NCBI RefSeq assembly: GCF_032027425.1
Contig: NZ_JAVSJA010000001.1
Location: forward strand, 3,360,001 to 3,424,000
Source of the DNA: Microcystis wesenbergii NRERC-220
GTDB lineage: Bacteria > Cyanobacteriota > Cyanobacteriia > Cyanobacteriales > Microcystaceae
Length of the DNA: 64,000 nucleotides
Direction of reading: 5' to 3'
Within the stretch, counting starts at the first letter, position 1; each line of letters starts with the position of its first letter. The translations under genes and the position numbers were made by a program. Positions 1 to 8,646 of this stretch are shown here, piece after piece. The notes under the pieces are model-generated. The model was not told where the DNA came from. It did not search any database and worked only from the letters and a program-made list of their open reading frames with translations.

Positions 1-929
1 TCGATGTAGTTTCTCCCATACCAACGGCATTTATAGGCTAATTGTCGGGTAATTTCTCCCCAGCTTACATCAGATATTGCCTGAGATAATTTCGGGTTTT
101 TGACCATATTCTTGACGGCTAAATTCTCAACCACAATCGTTTGGTTTTCACGAACTAATTGAGTGGTTAGCTTATGTAAATGGTCTTTTCTGCTATCGGT
201 GATTTGAGCGTAAATCTTGGCTACTTTGATTCTTGCTTTTTCCCGATTTTTTGACCCTTTCTGTTTTCTAGAAAGATTTTTCGATGCTCTTCGCAGTCTC
301 CGATAATGCTTTTTAAAATGCTTAGGATTAGATACTTTGTCACCATCGCTGGTAATCACAAGGCTACTAATTCCTAAGTCAATTCCGATGGCTTTATCTG
401 TTACTGGTAGAGGCTTAATTGTTGGGTCATCAAATCTAATTGAAATATGCCAACGTCCAGAAGGATGTAATCTGACTGTTACTGTGCTTGGTTCACAGCT
501 TTCTGGTATTTGTCTTGACCATCGAATAGGTAAAGGTTCTGTGCATTTAGCTAAATAGATTTGTTTGTCTTTAATTTTAAAAGCAGACTTAGTAAATTCG
601 GCACTTCCTCCCTGATGTTTTTTCTTAAAGTTAGGATACTTAGTACGACCAGCAAAGAAGTTAGTGAAAGCTGTTTGTAAATGTCTTAACCCTTGTTGTA
701 AGGGTACACAGCTTACCTCATTGAGAAAGTCTAATTCTTCTTGCTTTTTCCAATCGGTCAACATTGAAGAAGTTTGAGCGTAGCCTACTCTTTCTTGTCT
801 TTCATACCAAGCTTGTGTTCGTTCGTGGAGAGCTTTATTGTAAACCAATCTTACACAGCCCAATGTGCGCCGCAATAGCGACTCTTGTGTTGGTGTGGGG
901 TAAAATCGAAACGAGTAGGCTTTTTCCAT
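1..929 (-). CDS. tnpB: TnpB-type RNA-guided nuclease of an IS200/IS605-like element (3' end outside window)
   Basis: 309 uninterrupted codons from an ATG at 929 run off the left edge. TnpB proteins are RuvC-type nucleases guided by an RNA made from the element's 3' end. Seen here: the N-terminal helix-turn-helix-like region (RFYPTPTQESLLRRTLG), the RuvC-I motif IGIDLG with Asp184, and the RuvC-II segment VVENLAVKNM with Glu268. The last RuvC Asp, the zinc finger and the guide-RNA region would lie beyond the edge. No TnpA transposase is present on the upstream side, so this is either a TnpB-only (IS1341-type) element or one whose tnpA lies elsewhere. Family assignment is firm; activity cannot be judged from a partial gene. 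Confidence 0.93.
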   Translation of the reverse strand, partial: MEKAYSFRFYPTPTQESLLRRTLGCVRLVYNKALHERTQAWYERQERVGYAQTSSMLTDWKKQEELDFLNEVSCVPLQQGLRHLQTAFTNFFAGRTKYPNFKKKHQGGSAEFTKSAFKIKDKQIYLAKCTEPLPIRWSRQIPESCEPSTVTVRLHPSGRWHISIRFDDPTIKPLPVTDKAIGIDLGISSLVITSDGDKVSNPKHFKKHYRRLRRASKNLSRKQKGSKNREKARIKVAKIYAQITDSRKDHLHKLTTQLVRENQTIVVENLAVKNMVKNPKLSQAISDVSWGEITRQLAYKCRWYGRNYI

Positions 930-982
930 ACCTCACATTTTAGCATATATTTCGTAAACGATGCTCATATTTAACAGTAAAG

Positions 983-999
983 CCGTCGTAGAACGACGG
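983..999. repeat. Subterminal hairpin at the IS end upstream of tnpB
   Basis: A perfect 7-bp stem with 3-nt loop (CCGTCGT-AGA-ACGACGG) lies about 55 bp upstream of the tnpB start. IS200/IS605 elements carry such hairpins near their ends as recognition structures, so this probably marks the left end of the element; the boundary is near 1005-1020. Confidence 0.7.
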
Positions 1000-1029
1000 G
1001 GTTTCAGACCCAAATTTTCGATGATAGCC

Positions 1030-1149
1030 TCAAGCAAGTTCATAATTGTCAATGCCAGCAATTAAATTAAATCTCAGTCCAAACCGCCGTCTCCGATTCC
1101 TATATCTTGATGATCAAACCCTAAATATCTTCAGCCTTCTGTGAATAGG
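1030..1149 (-). pseudogene. C-terminal stub of an IS5-like (DDE_Tnp_4) transposase
   Basis: Reading leftward, 39 codons encode a C-terminal transposase tail (RRLKIFRV, stop, SSRYRNRRRRFG, LRFNLIAGIDNYELA, stop). The arrangement and the FGLRFNLIAG signature are what I recognise from cyanobacterial IS5-group transposases. One in-frame TGA interrupts it (after RV), and no upstream catalytic part is present. It is an old relic beside the newer tnpB element. Confidence 0.6.
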
Positions 1150-1554
1150 TTCGATCTCGCATAGCGAGCGCTTTGCGTTCACAATTCTTTCTCTTGATAA
1201 CTGGTGATTAAATTTTTTTCTTCAAGACTTTCGGCAAAGAAGGCGCATCTGGTTGACGCTTCAACCGTTCGGCGTTTCGGCGGTTCGGCGGTTCGGCTGA
1301 TCTCACCGTCGAAGCCTGAGATCACGGCCGAAGCCCAACCGAAGTTCTTTGGGTTAAATCTGTTCGAGCTGCCGGTCATCACCGTCCGGCCCCAGCGATG
1401 AGGATGTCAATCTGGATAATCTCGATCAAAACTAAACCCAAGGCAGAATAGAGCGAGGAACCAGTGAGTCAAAAAGAAGATTTAACCGTGGCAATGTGTT
1501 GGGAATGTGTTAGGTTAAAGATAATTGCAGCTTTGATGAATCGAGGGTTGAGCC
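1150..1554. other. Intergenic stretch with a GC-rich patch; no convincing gene
   Basis: The segment 1250-1400 is clearly richer in GC than its neighbours and contains a short tandem array of GTTCGGCG-like octamers (about 1266-1298). A 65-codon open frame on the plus strand (1204-1401) crosses the array; its last 25 codons look more codon-like than the rest, but I recognise no family. It could be the end of a decayed foreign gene. I see no RNA gene here. Confidence 0.3.
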
Positions 1555-1935
1555 GTGAATAACAACTTTTTCCGCAGCTATTCTGTCAATGATTCTGGTT
1601 TGGGTTGTTTCTTATCTTTGATTTTAGTCGGCTTGTTGTTAGGCTCGATCGGACTAGGTTGGTTAGTCAATAGTTTTTTAATTCTCGTGGCATTCCTGAT
1701 ATTTTCCCCTGTCATTGCTTGGGGGATTTTTCGCTGGTGGTTGCGACGCAATTTAGTTGAAGATAGCTGTCCCGTCTGTAGCTACGAATTTACGGGTTTT
1801 AATCGCACAGAATGCCAATGTCCTAACTGTGGTGAACCGTTAAAAGTGGCAGGGGGTAAGTTTATTATTCTCACCCCTCCCGGTACGATCGATGTACAAG
1901 CGATCGAAGTACTTACCCGACAGTTGGAAGATTAG
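1555..1935 (+). CDS. Two-TM protein with C-terminal zinc ribbon, unknown function
   Basis: 126 residues from a GTG start. Two hydrophobic helices occupy about residues 17-37 and 39-61, followed by a basic cytoplasmic linker (RWWLRRN) and a zinc ribbon of two Cys pairs (CPVC near 72-75, CPNC near 89-92). Small membrane-anchored zinc-ribbon proteins of this type are widespread in cyanobacteria without an assigned role. No operon partner is on the same strand; the next gene converges on it with a gap of about 10 bp. Coding nature is well supported by the paired cysteines and TM pattern. Confidence 0.75.
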   Translation: MNNNFFRSYSVNDSGLGCFLSLILVGLLLGSIGLGWLVNSFLILVAFLIFSPVIAWGIFRWWLRRNLVEDSCPVCSYEFTGFNRTECQCPNCGEPLKVAGGKFIILTPPGTIDVQAIEVLTRQLED

Positions 1936-1945
1936 GGTCAAACCA

Positions 1946-2188
1946 TCACCATCTAGGCACGCGCACCAAACTGAAAGCGGGGGATCTGAATTTTAACAAT
2001 AACAGCAGTCCCAGCAGGTGAATTGACCAATGAACGAGAATTAAGCCCCAAATAATTGCAAAAATCAAACTACTAACGGCAAGAGCTTTAAAAATATCAT
2101 TATCGGTCTTTTGATACCAGAGAAGACTAAGGAAGGAAAGCAGTAGGAGTAGAAGCGGAAAAAGTGGGGAGAACATGGGGATCACCAT
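1946..2188 (-). CDS. Small hydrophobic membrane protein, unknown
   Basis: 80 residues with an N-terminal helix (about 6-25) and a second hydrophobic stretch (about 34-66), then a short basic tail. It starts at an ATG at 2188; another in-frame ATG four codons later is possible. No recognised domain. The membrane-like organisation and the tight convergence with the zinc-ribbon gene suggest a real gene, but a chance leucine-rich frame cannot be excluded. Confidence 0.45.
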   Translation of the reverse strand: MVIPMFSPLFPLLLLLLSFLSLLWYQKTDNDIFKALAVSSLIFAIIWGLILVHWSIHLLGLLLLLKFRSPAFSLVRVPRW

Positions 2189-2290
2189 TGGGTGAGGGGA
2201 CTGTCTTCACATTCATAGCCTATCATTTTCCCTTTGCAGCTACGGGTAGCAGATGTTACCTACCCCCCTATTTGTCATAAATCTTTAGAA

Positions 2291-3724
2291 TCAAATTAAA
2301 AAGTTTACAAGCCAATCTTTTAGTATAAAGGTGGCGCGACAATCATCCTCATTGTAACGCAAAATAGCCGCCAATAAAGTCCGATCTCCTGTTTTTAACC
2401 ACTGGTCATACCACCAAACGCATTGATCCCCGCTTACTCCTTGATCGCGCCATTGAAAGCCAATCCAGTTAGCGAGGGATTTTAAAGAATAACTTTCCAC
2501 GGGAAAAGTTACCGAATTAACTACCTGATAGTGTAGATCAAAACAGCGAGAAACTAACTGATTAATCAAAGAAGAAGGGGTTTTATAAAGATAACCTAAT
2601 CGCTTAATTGTTTCCACTTCGTACTCAGAAAAGTGAAAAATTGGTGCTTGATAATCCTGCATGACTAAGGTTAAAAATTCCTGCCAAATCCTGCCTTCAT
2701 CTTCTGGCTTTTCTGCCAAAAAGGGATAAAATTGCTGGGTATTAACTCGATAATCAACCCGTAAAATCCCCAAAAGATAATCTAAATTCTGTTCTGGTTC
2801 CGCTTCGATGTCAAAATAAAATTCAATCTCGGCTCTCGGTAGGGGGGACAAATAAGCAGTTTTCCCGTTGCTTTTGCGAAAGGCCCGATTTTCAATAATT
2901 GCTTGGGCCTGTAATTGTAACTGATTAGCCACCTCTAACCCCATCCCCTCCCCCATACGGGTAGGACAGGTAAGCGCAAGGGATTCCATGGTGGCAACCC
3001 CCAAAGACTGTAAAAATTGGTAACGACTGGGAGTCACCCCCGGAACTAAAGAAAGATGTTGACTCGCTTGGGCGATACCATAACAGTGACTATACCAATG
3101 ACATAAACTGCAACGCTGACGCGAGATAAAAACTTCTGGTTCTTGGCGATTAATCACCATTTCGCCGAACTTTTTGATTATTTCCTCTAGTTTAGTTAAC
3201 CAGAGATTCAATTCCACCCGATAGCGATTATGACGACGCAGGACAATTTCGGCATAACCCGGAAAAACTCCCTGCATACTGGCTAATAAATAGGCGTAAA
3301 AAGTAGCCATAATCTTATATTCAGGCTTAGGACGGCGACCGAGTTGTATATTGAGGGGATAATAAATCCAATCGCCAAATTTCGACTCTCCTGCCTGTTT
3401 AATTAATAAATGCGGTGACCCGGTTAAAGAGACGGGATAGCCAGATTGTAAAAGGACTCCGTGATAAATACAGGGTACCCCCTGACGCATCAAAGCTTCC
3501 GTTTCCCTAGCGGCGGCTAAAATATCGGTGATGGGGGTAGTCAGGGAACAATAATCGGGATAGGAGTCTTGCAGGACTTTTTTAACGTGACTTTGACTCT
3601 CTTGGCGCAATTTAAGCAAAAAATCTCGCTCAGGGTCTTTTTCTTGGCTATTGCCGTAGAGATTTAAAAACGCACGGCGTTGACAACGTTGGTAGTCTAG
3701 AAGTAGATCATCGGTCAGTAGCAT
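2291..3724 (-). CDS. TM0106-type protein: RecB-like nuclease domain plus RNase H-like exonuclease domain
   Basis: 477 residues from the ATG at 3724; a TTG three codons upstream is less likely. The N-terminal half is laid out like Cas4/AddB/RecB-family nucleases with four cysteines positioned for a 4Fe-4S cluster (C14, and C205/C208/C214 in a CSLCHWYSHC motif). The C-terminal half is RNase H-like with FDIEAEP (about 305-311) and a terminal YNEDDC motif, as in DEDDy exonucleases. Odd: where relatives have G-x-PDLL and (V/N)IKLG, this protein reads GSPHLLI and LNIQLG, so the RecB-like catalytic Asp and Lys appear replaced. Family placement is from recognised motifs; the loss of catalysis is inference. 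Confidence 0.8.
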   Translation of the reverse strand: MLLTDDLLLDYQRCQRRAFLNLYGNSQEKDPERDFLLKLRQESQSHVKKVLQDSYPDYCSLTTPITDILAAARETEALMRQGVPCIYHGVLLQSGYPVSLTGSPHLLIKQAGESKFGDWIYYPLNIQLGRRPKPEYKIMATFYAYLLASMQGVFPGYAEIVLRRHNRYRVELNLWLTKLEEIIKKFGEMVINRQEPEVFISRQRCSLCHWYSHCYGIAQASQHLSLVPGVTPSRYQFLQSLGVATMESLALTCPTRMGEGMGLEVANQLQLQAQAIIENRAFRKSNGKTAYLSPLPRAEIEFYFDIEAEPEQNLDYLLGILRVDYRVNTQQFYPFLAEKPEDEGRIWQEFLTLVMQDYQAPIFHFSEYEVETIKRLGYLYKTPSSLINQLVSRCFDLHYQVVNSVTFPVESYSLKSLANWIGFQWRDQGVSGDQCVWWYDQWLKTGDRTLLAAILRYNEDDCRATFILKDWLVNFLI

Positions 3725-3887
3725 TCTATACAAGGAGAAAAGTTAAGCTTTCCTAGACCAGTGAGGTAAAGTAAAAAATAATAAACTTAAAAAAAGAAAA
3801 CATTCCCAAGTATGTTTCCTCTACTTTAATACTATTGTGACAATTACGACTTAATCCGTCGATAGAATTCAGCCTTCGGTCGTCGGT

Positions 3888-4002
3888 CGTCAGGAAGTGG
3901 GGAAATGGGGAAATGGGGAAATGGGGAATTCAACTAAAACCCTAAAACCTTAAAACCCAACACCTTCTAACTGATAACTGATAACCGATAATTGATAACT
4001 GA
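3888..4002. repeat. Short-period tandem repeats (GTCGGTC, GGGGAAAT, GATAACT types)
   Basis: Three adjacent microsatellite-like runs sit upstream of the aminotransferase-fold gene: GGTCGTC (period 7), GGGGAAAT (period 8) and CTGATAA (period 7). They resemble the heptamer STRR repeats of cyanobacteria. They supply an in-frame TTG upstream of the next gene that should not be taken as its start. Confidence 0.8.
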
Positions 4003-4021
4003 CCCCCCCATCTCCTCGCTT

Positions 4022-5236
4022 ATGCAGAATTTAGACGAAAATAGCCTCGATTGCGCCGTTAGTAAACCGGATTTAGCCGAACAAAGACAGGAATTTCGGG
4101 GACTTAGTAATAAAGTTTATTTTAATTTCGGTGGTCAGGGAACCTTGCCCAAGGCCGGATTAGAAGCGATTATCGATGCCCATAATTTTCTCCAACAACA
4201 GGGGCCGTTTTCAGGACGGGTAAACGATTGGATTACCAGAAAAACGGAACTTCTCAGACAAGAAATGGCTCAGGAATTGGGAATTAGCCCCAGCACTCTC
4301 TCTATCACTGAGGATGTCACTGTAGGCTGTAATATCGCCCTCTGGGGGGTTGACTGGCAAGCGGGGGAACATATTTTACTAACCGATTGTGAACACCCCG
4401 GAATTATCGCCACAGTTCGGGAAATTGCCCGTCGTTATCATCTGGAAATCTCCACTTGTCCTATTCGGGAAACTTTAAACGGCGGCAACCCAATAGAAGT
4501 CATTTCCGCTCATTTACGTCCAAAAACTAGGGTTTTGGTGGTTAGTCATGTTCCCTGGAATACCGGACAGGTTTTACCCCTCAAGGAAATCTCGCAACTT
4601 TGTCATGATAATTCTGTCACCGAAAAACCCGTTTTAGTGGTGGTGGATGCTGCCCAATCCGTGGGTTGTTTGCCCTTAGATTTAAGCGCTACCGGCGCCG
4701 ATTGTTATGCTTTTACAGGTCATAAATGGTGGTGTGGACCGGCCGGTGTGGGAGGATTGTATATTCGTCCCGAAATTTTCCCTAGTTTACAGCCCACTTT
4801 TATCGGTTGGCGCGGTATTGAAACAGATAACCGAGGAAAGCCTATCGGTTGGAAACCGGATGCCAGACGCTTTGAAGTGGCCACTTCTGCCTATCCTCAA
4901 TTTGAGGGTTTAAGGGCAACTATTGCGGTACATAACGCCTGGGGTGATGGGGGACAAAGATACGAAAAAATCTGTCAATTAGCGGCTTATCTCTGGGGGG
5001 AATTAAAGACGATTAAAGGGGTGAAATGTTTAAAAAATTCTCCACCAGAATCCGGTTTAGTTTCCTTTCAAATTGACTCGGCCATCACCCCACAAAAGTT
5101 AGTGCAACAGCTAGAAAAACAAGGGTTTTTACTGCGAACTCTCCTCGACCCCCTCTCGGTCCGTGCCTGTGTTCATTATTTCACTTTGTCCTCGGAAATC
5201 GAGCAGTTAGTAGCAGCTATCAAAAAGTTAGTTTAA
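4022..5236 (+). CDS. Class V aminotransferase-fold PLP enzyme, probable L-cysteine/cystine C-S lyase
   Basis: 404 residues from the ATG at 4022; an upstream TTG lies in tandem repeats and was rejected. Fold type I PLP enzyme of the NifS/CsdB group: the PLP lysine is in GHKWWCGPAG (K235), preceded by VVVDAAQSVG with its conserved Asp. The N-terminal VYFNFGGQGTLP and PFSGRV motifs resemble the Synechocystis cystine lyase C-DES, which yields a persulfide, pyruvate and ammonia for Fe-S cluster assembly. A cysteine desulfurase role is the alternative, but the C-terminal half lacks the flexible-loop Cys motif I would expect of NifS/SufS. Monocistronic; the next gene converges. Confidence 0.8.
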   Translation: MQNLDENSLDCAVSKPDLAEQRQEFRGLSNKVYFNFGGQGTLPKAGLEAIIDAHNFLQQQGPFSGRVNDWITRKTELLRQEMAQELGISPSTLSITEDVTVGCNIALWGVDWQAGEHILLTDCEHPGIIATVREIARRYHLEISTCPIRETLNGGNPIEVISAHLRPKTRVLVVSHVPWNTGQVLPLKEISQLCHDNSVTEKPVLVVVDAAQSVGCLPLDLSATGADCYAFTGHKWWCGPAGVGGLYIRPEIFPSLQPTFIGWRGIETDNRGKPIGWKPDARRFEVATSAYPQFEGLRATIAVHNAWGDGGQRYEKICQLAAYLWGELKTIKGVKCLKNSPPESGLVSFQIDSAITPQKLVQQLEKQGFLLRTLLDPLSVRACVHYFTLSSEIEQLVAAIKKLV

Positions 5237-5277
5237 TTGGCAGTATTTGCCGCATTTAAACGGGGTCGGGGATATTT

Positions 5278-8277
5278 TTATCCCTCGGCGATTAAGCGTA
5301 ATAATTCGTCGGTAGATAGCTTGCCGCTTGCGTCGGTTCCCGCCAATAAACTATCGGCAAGATCGCGTTTATGGTGGTGCAGATCAACAATTTTTTCCTC
5401 GATCGTATCCTTGGCCACTAAGCGATAAATCGTCACCGGACGTTTTTGGCCGATGCGGTGGGCGCGATCGGAGGCCTGATCCTCCACTGCGGGATTCCAC
5501 CAGGGATCAAGATGGATAACGTAATCGGCCGCGGTGAGATTTAATCCTGTCCCCCCGGCTTTTAAACTAATTAAAAATACGTCCCCTTCCCCCGCTTGAA
5601 AAGCTTTCACCTGTTTCTGCCGATCGCCAGCAGGGGTACTACCATCGAGGTATTGATATTTTATCTGTCTTTGATCGAGATAACTGCGGATAATCGCTAA
5701 ATGATCGACAAATTGACTAAATACCAACGCTTTATGCTGATTATCCAATAAATAATCCAGAATTTCCCCGAAACGGGACAATTTCGAGCCTGCTAAATCC
5801 AAATCTGGAGCCACTAACTGCGGGTGACAGCAGGCCCGGCGTAATTTCATGATCTCTGCCAGTACCTGGAGATGTTTCGCCCCGGCGGTACTGTCACTCT
5901 CGCTTAATTTCTCCAAAGCGCGCCGCCGTAAGGCCTCGTAAAACGCCTTCTCCTCGACGCTTAACTCGATCGGGACTAAAATCTCGGTACGCGGCGGTAA
6001 TTCCGCCAGAACTTGGTTTTTGGTGCGCCGGAGAAGGAAAGGCCGCACCAGTTTTTTTAACTGTTCGCGAGCGGTTTTATCGCCGTATTTTTCGATCGGG
6101 GTGGCGAAATGGCGATCAAAACTTTCCAAGGATCCCAACAATCCGGGGTTAATAAAACGGAAAAGATTCCATAATTCCCCTAAATGATTCTCGATCGGTG
6201 TTCTCGTGGTGATTAATTTAAAATCCCCCCGCAGATTCATTGCCGCTTTCGAGCGCTTGGTGGAGAAATTCTTAATCGCTTGGGCCTCATCGAGAACGAT
6301 TGTCCGCCATTCTACCCTGGCCCACATGGTTGCCACTTCTTCCTGCTGTAATAACCCATAGCTACAGACCAACAGATCGAAAGGTTGCAGTCGATCGAGT
6401 CGGGCTTGCCGATCGCCTGTTCCCAATTGGATGATATTTAAAGTGGGTGCGAACCTTTCCGCCTCGCTAATCCAGTTCAAACATACTGAAGTAGTAGCGA
6501 TCGCTAAAGTCGGTCCCGCCGAGGCGCGGGTTAGGATTACTGCCAGGGCCTGTAAAGTTTTCCCTAATCCCATATCATCGGCCAAACAGGCCCCGGCCCC
6601 CCACTGGGCCAGCCTAGCTAACCAACGAAAGCCTTCCAATTGATAATCGCGCAATTCTGCCTGTAGAGTTGAGGGGACTTCTGGGGTAAAATCCTGACTT
6701 TCCTGAAAGCGTTGTAAATTGTCGCGCCAACGTTTATCGGCCTTGAGTTGTCCCACTTCCTCGCTGAGTTCGGAGAGAATCGGGGCAGCAAAGGGATGAA
6801 ACCGCAAACCGTCGCCGGACTTTTCCGAGAAAGCGCGCATTTCCTGTAACCGTTCCCGAAATGCCTCGGTTAGGGCGAGAAATTGACCATCTCCGAGGGG
6901 AATAAACCGCCCCGGCGATCCCTCTAGCAGTTTCATCAACTCCTGCATACTCAGCACCGATTTCTCCTCTAGGTGCAGTTCCCCACTTACCGCAAACCAA
7001 TCGTGCTGACTGTGGATATTTAGGTGTAGGTCCTGTAATCGAAGCTGACGCGACACCCGCCATTTTTCCCCTTCTGGCCATTCCACGAGGACACTATCGC
7101 TTAATTCCCGCAATTCCAGCAGTAGATCGAGACAATCCTCCGGATTTTCTAGCCGCCATTCCCCGTTTTCTTCCTCAAAACTGATCAGGGTGGGACAAGA
7201 ATCGATCGCTGTTTGCGCTAGTTTTTTCTCTAGGGCTAGATCCCTAGTTGTTTGCAGCCGTTCCCCCTCGATCTCGGCGATCACTGTTTCGCCCCCTTTT
7301 CCAGGCCGGAAATAGGGACCGGCTGCCCCAAAAGGACGGGTGAGAACCGCCACTTTTAAACCCTCTCCGGCCAGTAAGAGATGAATCCGGGGTTGACTAT
7401 CGGCTGCCACTGACCGGGCTGCTTTTCCTCCCCCGATATCGGAATGTACTGTCACCATCCCGGACAGGGAATTGATTGCGGCCAGCACTTTTTCCCGGCC
7501 CTTGTCGGGGACTTCTAAGCGGTTGCTTTTGCCGATAATGTCGGCGATGCTTCGGTGTTCCGGCTTGACTTCGATTACCTTAACGCGAGTGGGGGTTTCT
7601 TTCCAAATCAGCACTTCTTGGCGCTCGCTGAGATCGGGCAGTAAAGACAGGATTAATTTACCCGATTTTTCCCTACTTACTCGCAATTCCAGTTCCCCGG
7701 CGACGATTTCTACCCTCGTTCTGGGGGAATCTTCCCAAAACACCAGGGGATGACCGATCAGTTCGAGAATTGCCCGGCGCTCAAAGTGATACTCGTTCTG
7801 GCCATAGTAACTGGATTCCACGAAGATATGGGCGCAAATTTTCAGGTCTTGCGGGGTTAAATAGTCAATTTCCCCAGTTTTTCGCAGACGTTTAAGGGAG
7901 ACGGGACGGCCGCGACGACCATTGCCCCGCGCGTCGAGTTTCTGTTCTTTTGGTTGCAGGAAATAATCCTCGGAATAGATACTGAGAAACCAAGCAAGGC
8001 GGACGACGGGGTTGGATTTACCCGGGGTTGGTGTTGGCGCGCACAGATTAGCCAAGGCATTCAGGCACAGTTGCCAAGCTTCTTGGGGTTCGAGCGCATC
8101 TACTAGGGGGGAAGGGAGGGCCTGATTTTTAAGCACCTCCACTTCCGGGGTTCGATCAAGTCGGGACAGTAGGTCCCCAGTTTCTAGGGCTAACCAATGG
8201 TAGCCGGCCGCCTTGGCATCTTTGTAGAGGGGCAGCAGTAGGCGGAGCAGATGTTTTTTAGCGATGTTGCTACTCAT
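5278..8277 (-). CDS. Snf2/SWI2-family DNA-dependent ATPase, N-terminally truncated or re-started
   Basis: About 999 residues from the ATG at 8277. The frame extends 10 codons further to an ATG at 8307, but that codon lies inside a MITE end. The last 470 residues are a complete bacterial Snf2 ATPase: motif I DDMGLGKT (about residue 570), motif II DEAQAIKN, motif V LKAGGTGLNLT and motif VI DRAHRIGQ. Motif III reads TTRTPIEN where the family usually has (S/T)GTPIEN. The N-terminal 500 residues hold the family's accessory region. Relatives I know of are longer at the N-terminus, so the MITE may have removed or replaced the original start and promoter. Role: ATP-driven remodelling of DNA-bound proteins, partner unknown. 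Confidence 0.88.
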   Translation of the reverse strand: MSSNIAKKHLLRLLLPLYKDAKAAGYHWLALETGDLLSRLDRTPEVEVLKNQALPSPLVDALEPQEAWQLCLNALANLCAPTPTPGKSNPVVRLAWFLSIYSEDYFLQPKEQKLDARGNGRRGRPVSLKRLRKTGEIDYLTPQDLKICAHIFVESSYYGQNEYHFERRAILELIGHPLVFWEDSPRTRVEIVAGELELRVSREKSGKLILSLLPDLSERQEVLIWKETPTRVKVIEVKPEHRSIADIIGKSNRLEVPDKGREKVLAAINSLSGMVTVHSDIGGGKAARSVAADSQPRIHLLLAGEGLKVAVLTRPFGAAGPYFRPGKGGETVIAEIEGERLQTTRDLALEKKLAQTAIDSCPTLISFEEENGEWRLENPEDCLDLLLELRELSDSVLVEWPEGEKWRVSRQLRLQDLHLNIHSQHDWFAVSGELHLEEKSVLSMQELMKLLEGSPGRFIPLGDGQFLALTEAFRERLQEMRAFSEKSGDGLRFHPFAAPILSELSEEVGQLKADKRWRDNLQRFQESQDFTPEVPSTLQAELRDYQLEGFRWLARLAQWGAGACLADDMGLGKTLQALAVILTRASAGPTLAIATTSVCLNWISEAERFAPTLNIIQLGTGDRQARLDRLQPFDLLVCSYGLLQQEEVATMWARVEWRTIVLDEAQAIKNFSTKRSKAAMNLRGDFKLITTRTPIENHLGELWNLFRFINPGLLGSLESFDRHFATPIEKYGDKTAREQLKKLVRPFLLRRTKNQVLAELPPRTEILVPIELSVEEKAFYEALRRRALEKLSESDSTAGAKHLQVLAEIMKLRRACCHPQLVAPDLDLAGSKLSRFGEILDYLLDNQHKALVFSQFVDHLAIIRSYLDQRQIKYQYLDGSTPAGDRQKQVKAFQAGEGDVFLISLKAGGTGLNLTAADYVIHLDPWWNPAVEDQASDRAHRIGQKRPVTIYRLVAKDTIEEKIVDLHHHKRDLADSLLAGTDASGKLSTDELLRLIAEG

Positions 8278-8291
8278 CCAGTAGAGACAGA

Positions 8292-8423
8292 TAAGCTGCC
8301 CGCGCATTTAAATTGCTTGTTGAGACGAGGCACTCTTGCGCTCTTGCACTCTTGCAACAGTAAAGGGATTGGGGGAGATTCGGCTAATCTTAAGAATAAG
8401 CGCTTTAAATGCGTCTTAGCTTA
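8292..8423 (-). mobile_element. MITE family A, copy 1 (TA-flanked, AGCT ends)
   Basis: A 128-bp element bounded by AAGCT...AGCTT ends with a shared GCATTTAAA in each subterminal region, and TA on both sides. It matches copies at 40446-40572 and 58625-58754, including the core GATTAGCCGAATCTCCCCC. A heptamer-type stretch (GCAAGAGT) in the middle varies between copies. TA flanks point to an IS630/Tc1-type transposase acting in trans. Its end supplies an ATG in frame with the adjoining Snf2 gene. Confidence 0.8.
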
Positions 8424-8470
8424 GAAGTAGTCCCATCAGTGATCAATATGTCCGTTATTTTCTAACCCCT

Positions 8471-8504
8471 TTTGTAGAGACTAAACATGACAAGTCTCTA
8501 CAAA
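8471..8504. repeat. Perfect 12-bp stem hairpin (TTTGTAGAGACT)
   Basis: TTTGTAGAGACT and its exact complement are separated by 10 nt, between the Snf2 promoter side and the Uma2 gene. It could be a REP-type hairpin or structured leader element; neither neighbouring gene ends here, so a terminator role is unlikely. Confidence 0.6.
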
Positions 8505-8646
8505 TATAGACTTAGGCAAATCAATCCTATCAACGTAACCTGTCGGGATATAACGATGTTATGTCTCCCTAGATATAGGGGAATAGATCAGGTCTTACAG
8601 ATGCTAAAATTATAATCTTCAGACAAATAACCTCAGAGCATAAATT

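Noticed and set aside
8307-8309. ATG at 8307 as the Snf2 start
   Set aside because: It is inside the MITE terminal sequence shared with the copy at 58625-58754, so an ATG ten codons downstream was preferred, though use of the MITE ATG cannot be excluded.
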